Positions 21,322 to 29,600 of a stretch of DNA of 56,418 nucleotides are shown here, one piece after another (position 1 is the stretch's first letter; each line of letters begins with the position of its first letter). The DNA is taken from the NCBI GenBank assembly GCA_043797305.1, contig JAZDPW010000012.1:1-56418 (forward strand). The letters are read 5' to 3'. Made by a program: the position numbers and the translations under genes. The stretch is from CAZGHF01 sp043797305. Lineage in GTDB: Bacteria > Patescibacteriota > Minisyncoccia > UBA6257 > GWB1-50-10. The notes beneath the pieces were generated by a model. It was not told where the DNA came from. It made no database searches and saw only the letters and a program-made list of their open reading frames with translations.

Positions 21322-21921
21322 ATGGGCTTTTCGAAGAAATTTTTCATTGCCTTGGTCGTGCTGGGAGTGCTAGGCGGGGTTTTTTATTTTGTTCTTGATA
21401 AGCCCAAAGAGTTGGGGGCGAAGGGGAACCCCCTTTTGAATTTATTCCTCGGCGACCCGGAGGATGCGTCCGATGGCGGAATAATTTCGGACGCCAAAGA
21501 ATTTATCAGTGACAAAACCTCTGCTTTGAAAGAAAGTATTAGTGGGAGCGTTAAAGAGAGCATTGAAGAAAAAGAGGGAGAGTTGGTGAATTACCTGAAA
21601 GAGGGGGCGAATGAGGCGATTGATACCGCTCAGGAGAAAATAGTCGGTGTGGGCAAAAGCGGGAGTGGTGGCAGTATCACGGTTTTGCCGGTAGTAAAAG
21701 CCGGGGCGAGTGCTTATTTTCTGATATCAAACCCGGAATCATCGGGAGAAGTTAAGTACGAGGTGGACTGGGGCGACGGTTCGGCGGAAAACGGGGTTTT
21801 GGCCACCAAAAACAAGACCGTTTCCCATTCGTGGGATAATGCGGGAGAATTCTCGGTAATTTTTAAAATTTCCGGCGCCGATTCCGTGAGCAAATCCATT
21901 AAGGTTATCGTGACCGAATAA
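21322..21921 (+). CDS. Membrane-anchored extracellular protein with PKD-like domain
   Basis: 199 aa. An N-terminal membrane anchor (about residues 6-26), then a charged helical stretch (ISDKTSALKESISGS and following, about 55-105), a Gly/Ser linker, and a C-terminal beta-sandwich of PKD type (YEVDWGDGSAENG, SHSWDNAGEFSVIFKI, about 130-199). The WGDGS and H-x-W/Y-x-x-xG pattern is the PKD signature. Probably displayed outside the membrane, where PKD domains mediate adhesion. A bidirectional terminator follows. Confidence 0.75.
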   Translation: MGFSKKFFIALVVLGVLGGVFYFVLDKPKELGAKGNPLLNLFLGDPEDASDGGIISDAKEFISDKTSALKESISGSVKESIEEKEGELVNYLKEGANEAIDTAQEKIVGVGKSGSGGSITVLPVVKAGASAYFLISNPESSGEVKYEVDWGDGSAENGVLATKNKTVSHSWDNAGEFSVIFKISGADSVSKSIKVIVTE

Positions 21922-21922
21922 C

Positions 21923-21953
21923 AAAAAACCGCCTTAAACAAGGCGAGTTTTTG
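21923..21953. terminator. Bidirectional terminator shared with tmRNA
   Basis: CGCCTT-AAAC-AAGGCG stem with a T-run on the plus side (GTTTTTG) and one on the minus side (GGTTTTTTG). It ends the PKD gene and the convergent tmRNA. Confidence 0.75.
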
Positions 21954-21957
21954 TTTG

Positions 21958-22277
21958 TGGACATGGCGAGAGTCGAACTCGCGTGTAGAGAGTTTCTCAA
22001 AAATCGTCTACAGGCTTACCCGCCGTAGAGGCGAGGAAATTTGGTTCCATGGTTTAGCTTACGACTATCGAACCGTTTCATCGTAAGCGAGCTCAATGTA
22101 TTACACCGGTTGAACCCTTATTGAGCATCAGGAACCGATGCCCGCTTAAGCGAAAGCTAAAGCAGGAGCTGCAACTTTGTTGTTGGCAGTTAAATTTGTT
22201 TGCCGAATTTTTAACGAGTTTCGGCGGCTCGGCCTGCAAATTCTCGAAAACGCACTCTGTCAAAGCCCATCATGCCC
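21958..22277 (-). ncRNA. ssrA: Transfer-messenger RNA
   Basis: The 5' end GGGCATG pairs with CATGTCC at the 3' end, followed by discriminator A and no encoded CCA. The 3' part has the tRNA-like T arm GCGAGTTCGACTCTCGC; the 5' part has the GGGCTTTGACAG segment. The tag reading frame ends NNKVAAPALAFA then TAA (22148-22146), so tagged proteins end in ALAFA. Its 5' end overlaps the last 18 nt of smpB. A terminator follows the 3' end. The resume codon cannot be fixed by eye. Confidence 0.88.
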
Positions 22278-22700
22278 GCGAATTTCCCGTTCCGTTTCCC
22301 GTTTTTTAATGAGCTCGCGCTTGTCCTTTTTCTTTCTTCCTCTCCCGAGTCCCAATTCAACCTTTACCAATCCGCGGTCAGTATAGACGCGAAGGGGTAC
22401 CAGAGTCAAATTCGCCTCTAGTTTACCGATGAGATAATTTATCTCCTCCCGATTCATAAGGAGTTTTTTGGTTCGTTTCGGGTCGTAGTCGGTTGGAGCG
22501 TTTCCCGGTTGGAAAGAAGGGACTTCCATTCCGAGAACGTAGAGTTCGCCGCCGCGAATTATCGCGTGGCTTCCGGCAATATTTATCCGGCCCATTTTTA
22601 TGGATTTTGCCTCATGGCCGGTAAGTTCAATACCCGCCTTGAATTTCTCGAGGATTTCGTAATCAAAGCCGGCTCGCTTGTTTAAGGCCAATACCTTCAT
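22260..22700 (-). CDS. smpB: SsrA-binding protein SmpB
   Basis: 146 aa partner of tmRNA in trans-translation. NKRAGFDYEILEKFKAGIEL, TGHEAKSIKMGRINIAGSHA and the basic GRGRKKKDKRELIKKRE tail match the family. A TAAAAT box lies exactly 6 nt before the ATG, on the edge of the MNPVR repeat copy 2. The stop codon lies inside the 5' end of tmRNA, so the two probably share a transcript and require processing that would cut into the smpB message. Confidence 0.95.
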   Translation of the reverse strand: MKVLALNKRAGFDYEILEKFKAGIELTGHEAKSIKMGRINIAGSHAIIRGGELYVLGMEVPSFQPGNAPTDYDPKRTKKLLMNREEINYLIGKLEANLTLVPLRVYTDRGLVKVELGLGRGRKKKDKRELIKKRETEREIRGHDGL

Positions 22701-22706
22701 AAACCC

Positions 22707-22712
22707 ATTTTA
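22707..22712 (-). promoter_or_regulatory. -10 box of smpB, leaderless spacing
   Basis: Minus-strand TAAAAT with exactly 6 nt before the smpB ATG; its first base is the last base of the MNPVR repeat. Confidence 0.45.
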
Positions 22713-22842
22713 CCCCGTTAGAAGTTCGTATCAATCCACCCCCCTTTATTACATTTATGTTTTTGTTTTTTTATCCTTATTTTAAGCCTTTGACAAGAAA
22801 AAATTTTCTGAAATTTTTTCTGTCCAGAATTTCTAACGGGGT
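22712..22842 (-). repeat. MNPVR repeat, copy 2 (131 bp, reversed)
   Basis: Ends ACCCCGTTAGAA and TTCTAACGGGGT. The hairpin (AGAAAAAATTTC/GAAATTTTTTCT type, imperfect) is on the argS side, so the element is oriented toward smpB like the others toward their downstream genes. The most diverged copy, with no micro-ORF. Confidence 0.7.
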
Positions 22843-22865
22843 TTACCGCCCAGTCCGGAACGGGG

Positions 22866-22871
22866 TATAGT
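22866..22871 (+). promoter_or_regulatory. -10 box of argS, leaderless spacing
   Basis: TATAGT with exactly 6 nt before the GTG start of argS. Confidence 0.55.
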
Positions 22872-22877
22872 TATAGG

Positions 22878-24554
22878 GTGAGAAACAAAATCATCGGCTA
22901 CCTCAAAAAAATCGTCCCGAAGGGCGTAGAAATTGACCTTTCTGTTCCCGAGAGCGGGAAATTCGGCCATTACTCCACAAGCATCGCTTTTGGGCTTTCC
23001 AAGCAGGAGAAGAAAAGCCCGAAGGTAGTTGCCGAGGAAATCGTCCAAAGGCTTAAAAAAGCGGCGCCAAAAGGCTTTTTCCGGAAGATAGAAATCGTAA
23101 ACGGTTTTATTAACCTTTGGATTGGCGACGGGGTGTTTTACAGGGAAATCGTGGAGGTTTTGAAAAAGAAAGGTGAATACGGCCGCAACAACAATTTGAA
23201 AGGCCAGAAGACGATAGTGGAGTACACCGACCCCAATCCCTTCAAGGAGTTTCATATCGGCCACCTGATGCCTAACGTGATCGGCGAAGCCGTCTCGCGC
23301 CTCGTCGAATGGAACGGCGCGAAAGTGCGGCGGGCCTGTTACCAGGGTGATGTCGGTTTGCATGTTGCCAAAGCCGTTTGGGGTCTCCAAAAATCGGGAA
23401 TAAAAAAGATTGTTTCGGTATCGGATTTGGCAAAAGCTTACGCTTTGGGAACACAGGCATATGAGACCGCCGATTTGGCGAGAAGTGAAATTAACACCAT
23501 CAACAAAAAAATATACGAGCGGAGCGATAAGGAAATAAACCGCCTGTATGATGCCGGCCGCAAATTATCCCTCAAATATTTTGAAGGCATCTATAAAAAG
23601 CTCGGCACCAAATTCGATTATTACTTCTTCGAATCCGAGAGCGGCGAACACGGGAAAAAGACGGTTCTTGCGGGGCTAAAGAAAGGCATTTTTGAAAAGA
23701 GCGACGGGGCGATTGTATTCCGGGGCGAGAAATACGGTTTGCATACCCGGGTCTTTATAAACACCGAAGGTTTGCCTACCTATGAAGCCAAGGAGCTGGG
23801 TTTGGCCGAGATTAAATACAGAAAATACGCTTACGATAAGTCTATAATCGTTACCGGCAACGAGGTAAACGACTATTTCCGGGTTCTTTTGAAGGCGATG
23901 GCGGAAATTTTTCCGAAACTCGCCGAGAGGACCGAACATCTTTCCCACGGCATGATGCGGCTTGCAAGCGGCAAGATTTCTTCGCGAACCGGCGAGGTGA
24001 TTACGGCCGAGTCGCTTATAGACAAAGTGGAAAAACTGGTTGCCGGAAAGATGAAAAACGAAGACTTGAGCGTTAAGGAGAAAAACGAGGTAAAAGAAAA
24101 GGTAGCGATAGCCGCCTTGAAGTACTCGATTTTGAAGCAGGCGATCGGCGGCAGCATTATTTTTGATTTTGGGAAATCCATATCTTTCGAGGGCGATTCT
24201 GGTCCTTATCTCCAATACGCCTACGTGCGTGCGAAGTCGGTTCTGGAAAAAGCCAAGCAGGAAAAAATTAATGCGTCTTTGAAACGTTTGCCGGAGAAAA
24301 TTTCCGAAATCGAGCCGGTGCTTGCCCGTTTTCCGGAGATTGTGGAGAGAGCCGGCCGGGATTACGCGCCGCAATACCTCTCGACTTACCTCATAGAACT
24401 CGCCAGGATTTTTAATTCCTACTACGCCAAGGTCAAGATTGTTAAAGCGGGGGATAAAGAGTCACCTTATCGGGTGGCTTTAACTTCCGCTTTCAGTGAG
24501 GTAATGAGAAACGGTCTTCGGATTCTGGGAATCTCCGTCCCGGAGAAAATGTAG
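22878..24554 (+). CDS. argS: Arginine--tRNA ligase
   Basis: 558 aa class I synthetase. The HIGH motif is in EFHIGHLMPN (near residue 125), the KMSKS counterpart is GKISSRTG, and the C-terminal DALR anticodon-binding domain carries SYLQYAYVRAKSVLEKA-like and STYLIELARIFNSYY segments. The start codon is GTG, giving MRNKIIGYLKK, fixed by the TATAGT box 6 nt upstream. The N-terminal additional domain is shortened. Located beside smpB with the MNPVR repeat between them. Confidence 0.94.
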   Translation: MRNKIIGYLKKIVPKGVEIDLSVPESGKFGHYSTSIAFGLSKQEKKSPKVVAEEIVQRLKKAAPKGFFRKIEIVNGFINLWIGDGVFYREIVEVLKKKGEYGRNNNLKGQKTIVEYTDPNPFKEFHIGHLMPNVIGEAVSRLVEWNGAKVRRACYQGDVGLHVAKAVWGLQKSGIKKIVSVSDLAKAYALGTQAYETADLARSEINTINKKIYERSDKEINRLYDAGRKLSLKYFEGIYKKLGTKFDYYFFESESGEHGKKTVLAGLKKGIFEKSDGAIVFRGEKYGLHTRVFINTEGLPTYEAKELGLAEIKYRKYAYDKSIIVTGNEVNDYFRVLLKAMAEIFPKLAERTEHLSHGMMRLASGKISSRTGEVITAESLIDKVEKLVAGKMKNEDLSVKEKNEVKEKVAIAALKYSILKQAIGGSIIFDFGKSISFEGDSGPYLQYAYVRAKSVLEKAKQEKINASLKRLPEKISEIEPVLARFPEIVERAGRDYAPQYLSTYLIELARIFNSYYAKVKIVKAGDKESPYRVALTSAFSEVMRNGLRILGISVPEKM

Positions 24555-24590
24555 TATGCGAATAGTCTTTCAGGAATTTATATATGAATA

Positions 24591-24628
24591 AAATTAGGGT
24601 GGTATACTTAAGTATACCACCCTAATTT
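24591..24628. promoter_or_regulatory. 38-bp perfect palindrome before the Cys-rich gene
   Basis: Perfect loop-free palindrome from AAATTAGGGTGG to CCACCCTAATTT with centre GTATACTTAAGTATAC. It contains TATACT on both strands and ends 12 bp before the ATG. Probably an operator overlapping the promoter, or a terminator of argS. Confidence 0.55.
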
Positions 24629-24640
24629 AGTAAAGAAGTT

Positions 24641-26452
24641 ATGTATAAATCAGAAACAAAAAACTGTCAGAATTGCAAAAAGGATTTCGTTATAGAACCG
24701 GACGATTTTGCTTTTTACAAGAAAATAGATGTCCCGCCGCCAACTTTTTGTCCAGAGTGTAGAGTGGTTCGGCGGCTTGTCTGGGTTAATGACAGGTCAC
24801 TTTATAGACGTAAGTGCGGTTTCTGCCCCAAAGAAGTGATTTCAGCTGTTCCTCCAACGTCGCCTATGCCCGTATATTGCAATCATTGTTGGTGGTCCGA
24901 TAAGTGGGATCCGAAGGACTACGGTGTCGATGTTGATTTCTCTCGTCCTTTTTTGGAACAATTCTCGGAGCTTTTGAGCCGCGTACCCTGGCCTGCGCTT
25001 GACACAATCGAGTCGTCAAACGTGCGGAGTGAGTACACTCACCACACATCTTATCTTAAAGATTGCTACTTAATGGCAAACACCGATTATAGTGAGGATT
25101 GTGCTTATGGAGCTTATGTGGAATACAGTAGAAACTCCTTTGATCTTTTGTTTTCCGATTACTGCACGGAGTGTTATGAAGGAGCAAACCTGTCAAAATG
25201 TAATAAAGTTTTTTTCTCATTAAATTGCGAGGATTGTTACAACGTTGCCCTTTCAATTAATTGTGTTGGTTGTTCTGACTGTTTCGGTTGCGTCAATCTT
25301 AGGAACAAGCAATACCACATTTTTAATGAGCCGTACTCGAAAGACGACTATAAAAAGAAAATTCAAGAGTTTGATTTAGGCTCTTTTAAAACCATTAATT
25401 TAGTAAGGCAGAAACTCAATGAACTATCCACCCGTTCTGTGCATCGGTATATGCATGGCAGAATGAACCGCGATGTATCCGGAGAGTATATTTATCGTTC
25501 CAAGAACGTAAAAGACAATTATCAGGTGATGGATACGGAGGATAGCAGATATTGCCATTTTATGATTCTTCCTACGACAAAAGACAGTTATGATTTCACG
25601 ATGTGGGGTGGGAATGCAGTTCGGATGTATGAGTGCGTATCATGCGGAGGAGGTAGCAATAACGTGCGATTCACTTTTCAGTGTTGGACCGAGCCGATAA
25701 TAAACGTGGAATACTGTACTTATCTCACTGCCGCCCCATGCCAAAATCTTTTTGGCTGTATAGCGTTGAAAAAAAGCAAAAACTGTATTTTAAACAAACA
25801 ATATACGGAAGAAGGGTTTAAGAAACTAAAGAAGAAAGTTATTGAGCACATGAATAAAATGCCCTATGTCGATAGAAGAAACAGGATTTATAAATACGGA
25901 GAATTCTTTCCAATAAATTTTTCACCATTTGCTTATAACGAAACCATTGCCCAGGAGTACTTCCCCCTGACCAAGGAACAAGCTATATCTCAAGGATATC
26001 GTTGGAAAGACCTCGAAACCAAGGAATACAAGGTCACCAAGCGCCCGGAAGACCTCCCAGACCAAATCAAGGACGTAGACGACAGAATCTTGAAGGAAAC
26101 CATCGGTTGTACCCACGCCAGTCCGCCAGCCGGCGGATGCAACGAACAATGCACTACCGCTTTCAAAATTATCGAACCGGAACTTCAATTCTACCGCAAG
26201 ATGAACCTTCCCTTACCTAGATTATGTCCCAATTGTCGTCACTACCAACGCTTAAAACAAAGAAACCCCCTTAAGTTGTGGCATCGCACTTGCCAGTGTG
26301 CCGGAGATAAATCAGAAAATAGTATCTATTCAAACAACACAAAACACTTCCATGAGAACGGTCATTGCCCCAATGAGTTTGAAACACCTTATTCTCCGGA
26401 CAGGAAAGAAATTGTGTATTGCGAAAGCTGCTACAATGCTGAAATTGCATGA
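24641..26452 (+). CDS. Cys-rich multi-zinc-ribbon protein of CPR type
   Basis: 603 aa with about 45 Cys. It begins with a zinc ribbon (CQNCKK ... CPECR), a second pair (CGFC, CNHC), then a central region where Cys recur every 5-12 residues (DYCTECYEGANLSKCNK, NCEDCYNVALSINCVGCSDC), suggesting a repetitive beta-solenoid with metal sites. A second ribbon (LCPNCRHYQRLKQRN) and a C-terminal YCESCYNAEI close the protein. No catalytic motif recognised; nucleic-acid or metal binding is the best guess. Proteins of this kind are widespread in Parcubacteria and sometimes misnamed CaiB/BaiF; there is no CoA-transferase motif here. Confidence 0.75.
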   Translation: MYKSETKNCQNCKKDFVIEPDDFAFYKKIDVPPPTFCPECRVVRRLVWVNDRSLYRRKCGFCPKEVISAVPPTSPMPVYCNHCWWSDKWDPKDYGVDVDFSRPFLEQFSELLSRVPWPALDTIESSNVRSEYTHHTSYLKDCYLMANTDYSEDCAYGAYVEYSRNSFDLLFSDYCTECYEGANLSKCNKVFFSLNCEDCYNVALSINCVGCSDCFGCVNLRNKQYHIFNEPYSKDDYKKKIQEFDLGSFKTINLVRQKLNELSTRSVHRYMHGRMNRDVSGEYIYRSKNVKDNYQVMDTEDSRYCHFMILPTTKDSYDFTMWGGNAVRMYECVSCGGGSNNVRFTFQCWTEPIINVEYCTYLTAAPCQNLFGCIALKKSKNCILNKQYTEEGFKKLKKKVIEHMNKMPYVDRRNRIYKYGEFFPINFSPFAYNETIAQEYFPLTKEQAISQGYRWKDLETKEYKVTKRPEDLPDQIKDVDDRILKETIGCTHASPPAGGCNEQCTTAFKIIEPELQFYRKMNLPLPRLCPNCRHYQRLKQRNPLKLWHRTCQCAGDKSENSIYSNNTKHFHENGHCPNEFETPYSPDRKEIVYCESCYNAEIA

Positions 26453-26546
26453 AGAAAGAAATTGTCTACTCCGACGCCCAAAGAGGTCGGAGCCCCGACT
26501 GGAACGTCGGGGCTGCGAACAATGCTATAACGCCGAAATCGTTTAA
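26453..26546 (+). pseudogene. Frameshifted duplicate of the Cys-rich C-terminal module, split by a repeat
   Basis: After the stop of the Cys-rich gene, a second copy of its last 14 codons can be read: KKEIVY before the repeat and CEQCYNAEIV-stop after it. Removing 44 bp (26469-26512) joins them as TAC TGC GAA CAA TGC. It is out of frame with the first copy. Confidence 0.7.
26469..26512 (+). repeat. GTCGGAG double-hairpin element, copy 3
   Basis: Hairpin CTCCGAC-N10-GTCGGAG followed by CCCCGAC-TGGAAC-GTCGGGG. It splits a Cys codon region of the duplicated module without target duplication. Confidence 0.75.
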
Positions 26547-26633
26547 AGGTAATCTCTCGGTAAATCTCGGGACTCAAATTTATGGTAGAATTTATATCAC
26601 TGAAGGTTGTGTGAGCACAGATCATAAGGCAAC

Positions 26634-26688
26634 CCCGCCTCTGGCGGGATGCTCAAATTTATAGCTTCACTTCGTTTCAGATAAATTT
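26634..26688 (+). promoter_or_regulatory. Structured leader before ileS
   Basis: Hairpin CCCGCC-TCT-GGCGGG (26634-26648) followed by AAATTTAT/ATAAATTT (26655-26688) just before the ileS ATG. A TAGAAT at about 26586 could be the -10. No T-box sequence (AGGGTGGNACCGCG) is present. Confidence 0.35.
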
Positions 26689-26693
26689 GGCAC

Positions 26694-29600
26694 ATGCTAA
26701 GAAAAATAAAGGATTTTTCGCTGCCGGAAGTTGAGGAGAAAGTTCTCAAGTTCTGGACCGAAAACAAGGTTTTTGAGAAGTCGCTCAATAACCGAAAAAA
26801 CAAAAAGAAATTTGTTTTCTTCGAAGGTCCGCCGACGGCAAACGGCCGGCCAGGTCTTCATCACGTTCTAGTCCGTTCCTTTAAAGACATAATCCTCCGC
26901 TACAAAACGATGACGGGGTTTTTCACGCCGCGGCGCGGCGGTTGGGACACTCACGGTCTCCCGGTTGAAATCGAGGTGGAAAAGGAGCTGGGCTTGAAAT
27001 CCAAGCAGGGGATTGAAAAATACGGTATCGCCGAATTCAATCGAAAATGCCGTGAATCGGTTTGGCGGTACAAGGACGAATGGGAAAAGCTCACCCGCCG
27101 CATCGGTTTCTGGTTGGACATGGACAATGCTTACGTTACTTACGAGCCAAAATACATCGAAACGCTTTGGTGGATAATTTCCGAAATTTGGAAAAAGAAA
27201 CTTTTATACAAAGGTTACAAAGTCGTGCCGTGGTGCACTCGTTGCGGCACCGGCCTTTCTTCCCACGAACTCGCCCTGGGGTACAAGGAGGTTGAAGAAA
27301 ACTCGGTTTATTTGAAATTCAGGAGTAAAAGCGGAAAATTGAAGAACGCTTATATCCTTTCGTGGACTACCACTCCCTGGACGTTGCCGGGGAATGTCGC
27401 TCTTGCGGTAAACGCCAAAGTGAAATACGTATTGGCGGAAAAGAACGGGGAAAAGTTAATTTTAGCCAAAGAACGGATCTCAGCTCTCGGCGAGTCACCG
27501 GAAGTTTTGAAAGAATTTTCAGGCAAAGAACTTTTGGGCTTGGAATACGAGCCGCTTTTTAAGGTTTCGGCGCTTAAGTCCAGGACTTCATACAAAGTTT
27601 ATGCCGCCGATTTCGTGACAATCGAAGAGGGTACGGGCGTGGTCCATACCGCGGTGATGTACGGCCCGGACGACTATGATCTCGGGATAAAAGTCGGCTT
27701 GCCTCAGTACCACACCGTCGACGAGAAAGGATTTTTCCTGAAGAACGTGCCGGTTGTGGGCGGTATGTATGTCAAGGACAAAAAGACCGAAGAAAAAATC
27801 ATAGATTATTTAAAAACCAAAAAGTATTTGCTGAAAACCGAACTCTACAAGCACGATTACCCATTTTGCTGGCGTTGCAGCACGCCGCTTCTCTACTACG
27901 CCCGCGATTCCTGGTTTGTGGCGATGTCGAAGCTTCGGGCGAAACTTATCGCTTCCAACAATAAAATCAACTGGATTCCGGAGAACATAAAACAAGGCCG
28001 TTTCGGCGAATGGCTTCGGGAAGCGAAAGATTGGGCTTTTTCCCGCGAACGTTATTGGGCAACGCCGTTACCCGTCTGGATTTGCGATAAATGCGGTGCG
28101 GCGGAGGTTGTGGGCGGCGTGGAGGAACTCGAGAAGCACTTAGGTAAGAGCACGAATAAGTACATTCTTGTACGGCACGCGGAGGCCAAGAATAACGTAG
28201 AAGGTATCGTTAGTTGTTGGCCGGAGAAGAAGAAATACCCTCTCACCACTATTGGAAAAGACCAGGCTTTCCAGCTCGGTCAGGAAATGAAAAAACGGAA
28301 AGTAGATTTGATATTTGCTTCCGATGTGCAAAGAGCCAAAGAAACTGCCGAGATAATTTCCAAGGAAACCGGTCTAAAAGTCGTTTATGACCCGCGGTTA
28401 CGGGAGTTGAACATCGGCGATTTTAACGGTAAACGCCACGAGGAATACAGCCGTTATTTCAGCGATCCCCGCGAACGTTTTAGTCGCCCGGTTCCCAACG
28501 GCGAATCTCTTTATGAAGTAAAGAAACGAGTTTTTGATTTTATAAAGTCCGTCGAAAAGAAATACAAAAATAAAACTATTATTGTGGTAGGCCACGGCGA
28601 TCCTTTATGGATGATGCAAAGCGTAATGGCCGGGCTTTCGGACGGAGACATGACTGGGGAAGACGGTCTTAAAAATTTATATCCCGAAAAAGGCAAAGCC
28701 TATCCGGCGCATTTTAGAAACATCTCCCGCAACGAAATTGGCGAGTTGGACCTACACCGTCCTTACATTGATGGAATTCATTTCCCTTGTCCCAAACCGC
28801 GGTGTAAAGGCAAAATGGCGCGGGTAAAAGAAGTTGTTGACGGTTGGTTCGATTCCGGAGCAATGCCTTTCGCCCAAAATTATTACCCTTTCGATAAAAA
28901 ATTGGAGTTTCCGGCCGATTTCATAGTTGAAGGCGTTGACCAGACCCGGGGCTGGTTTTATACCCTCCTTGCTACCGCTGTCCTCTTAGGCAAGGGCGCG
29001 CCTTATAAGAACGTGATTTCCCTGGGACTGATCTTGGATAAAAACGGCCAGAAGATGTCTAAGTCCAAGGGCAACGTCGTGAATCCCTGGGAAATGGTCC
29101 AAAAATTCGGAGCGGACGCGATTCGCTGGTATTTCTACACCATAAACCCGCCCGGCGAGTTCAAGCGCTTCGACGAAAAAGACATCATAAAAGGAGCCCG
29201 CCAATTCATTTCTCTTCTCTATAATTCATTCGCTTTCCTGAACACCTATGATACCGGAACGCATAGGATTCCGCAGTTTACCGCTAAAACCGCAAACTCA
29301 AACGTTTTGGACAGGTGGATTGTTGCCCGTCTTCATCAAACCATTGATTCGACAACCAAGGATCTGAATCGTTATGAGGTCGGGGGAGCGGCTCGCGGAA
29401 TCGAGAGTTTCGTAAACGATCTCTCGCGTTGGTATATCCGTCGTTCCCGTCGCCGGTTCCAAAAACCAGAGAGCCGAAAAGATTACGAGATGGCTCTTAG
29501 CACGCTAAATTACGTGCTTTTGGAAACGAGCAAGCTTATTGCGCCGTTTACGCCGTTCTTCGCCGAAGCTTTGTATAAGTCATTAGTCATAAATCATTCG

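Noticed and set aside
24641..26452. CaiB/BaiF CoA-transferase annotation
   Set aside because: No CoA-transferase motif; the sequence is dominated by Cys pairs and zinc-ribbon features.
26547..26693. T-box riboswitch before ileS
   Set aside because: No AGGGTGGNACCGCG antiterminator sequence and no terminator before the start codon; only two local hairpins.
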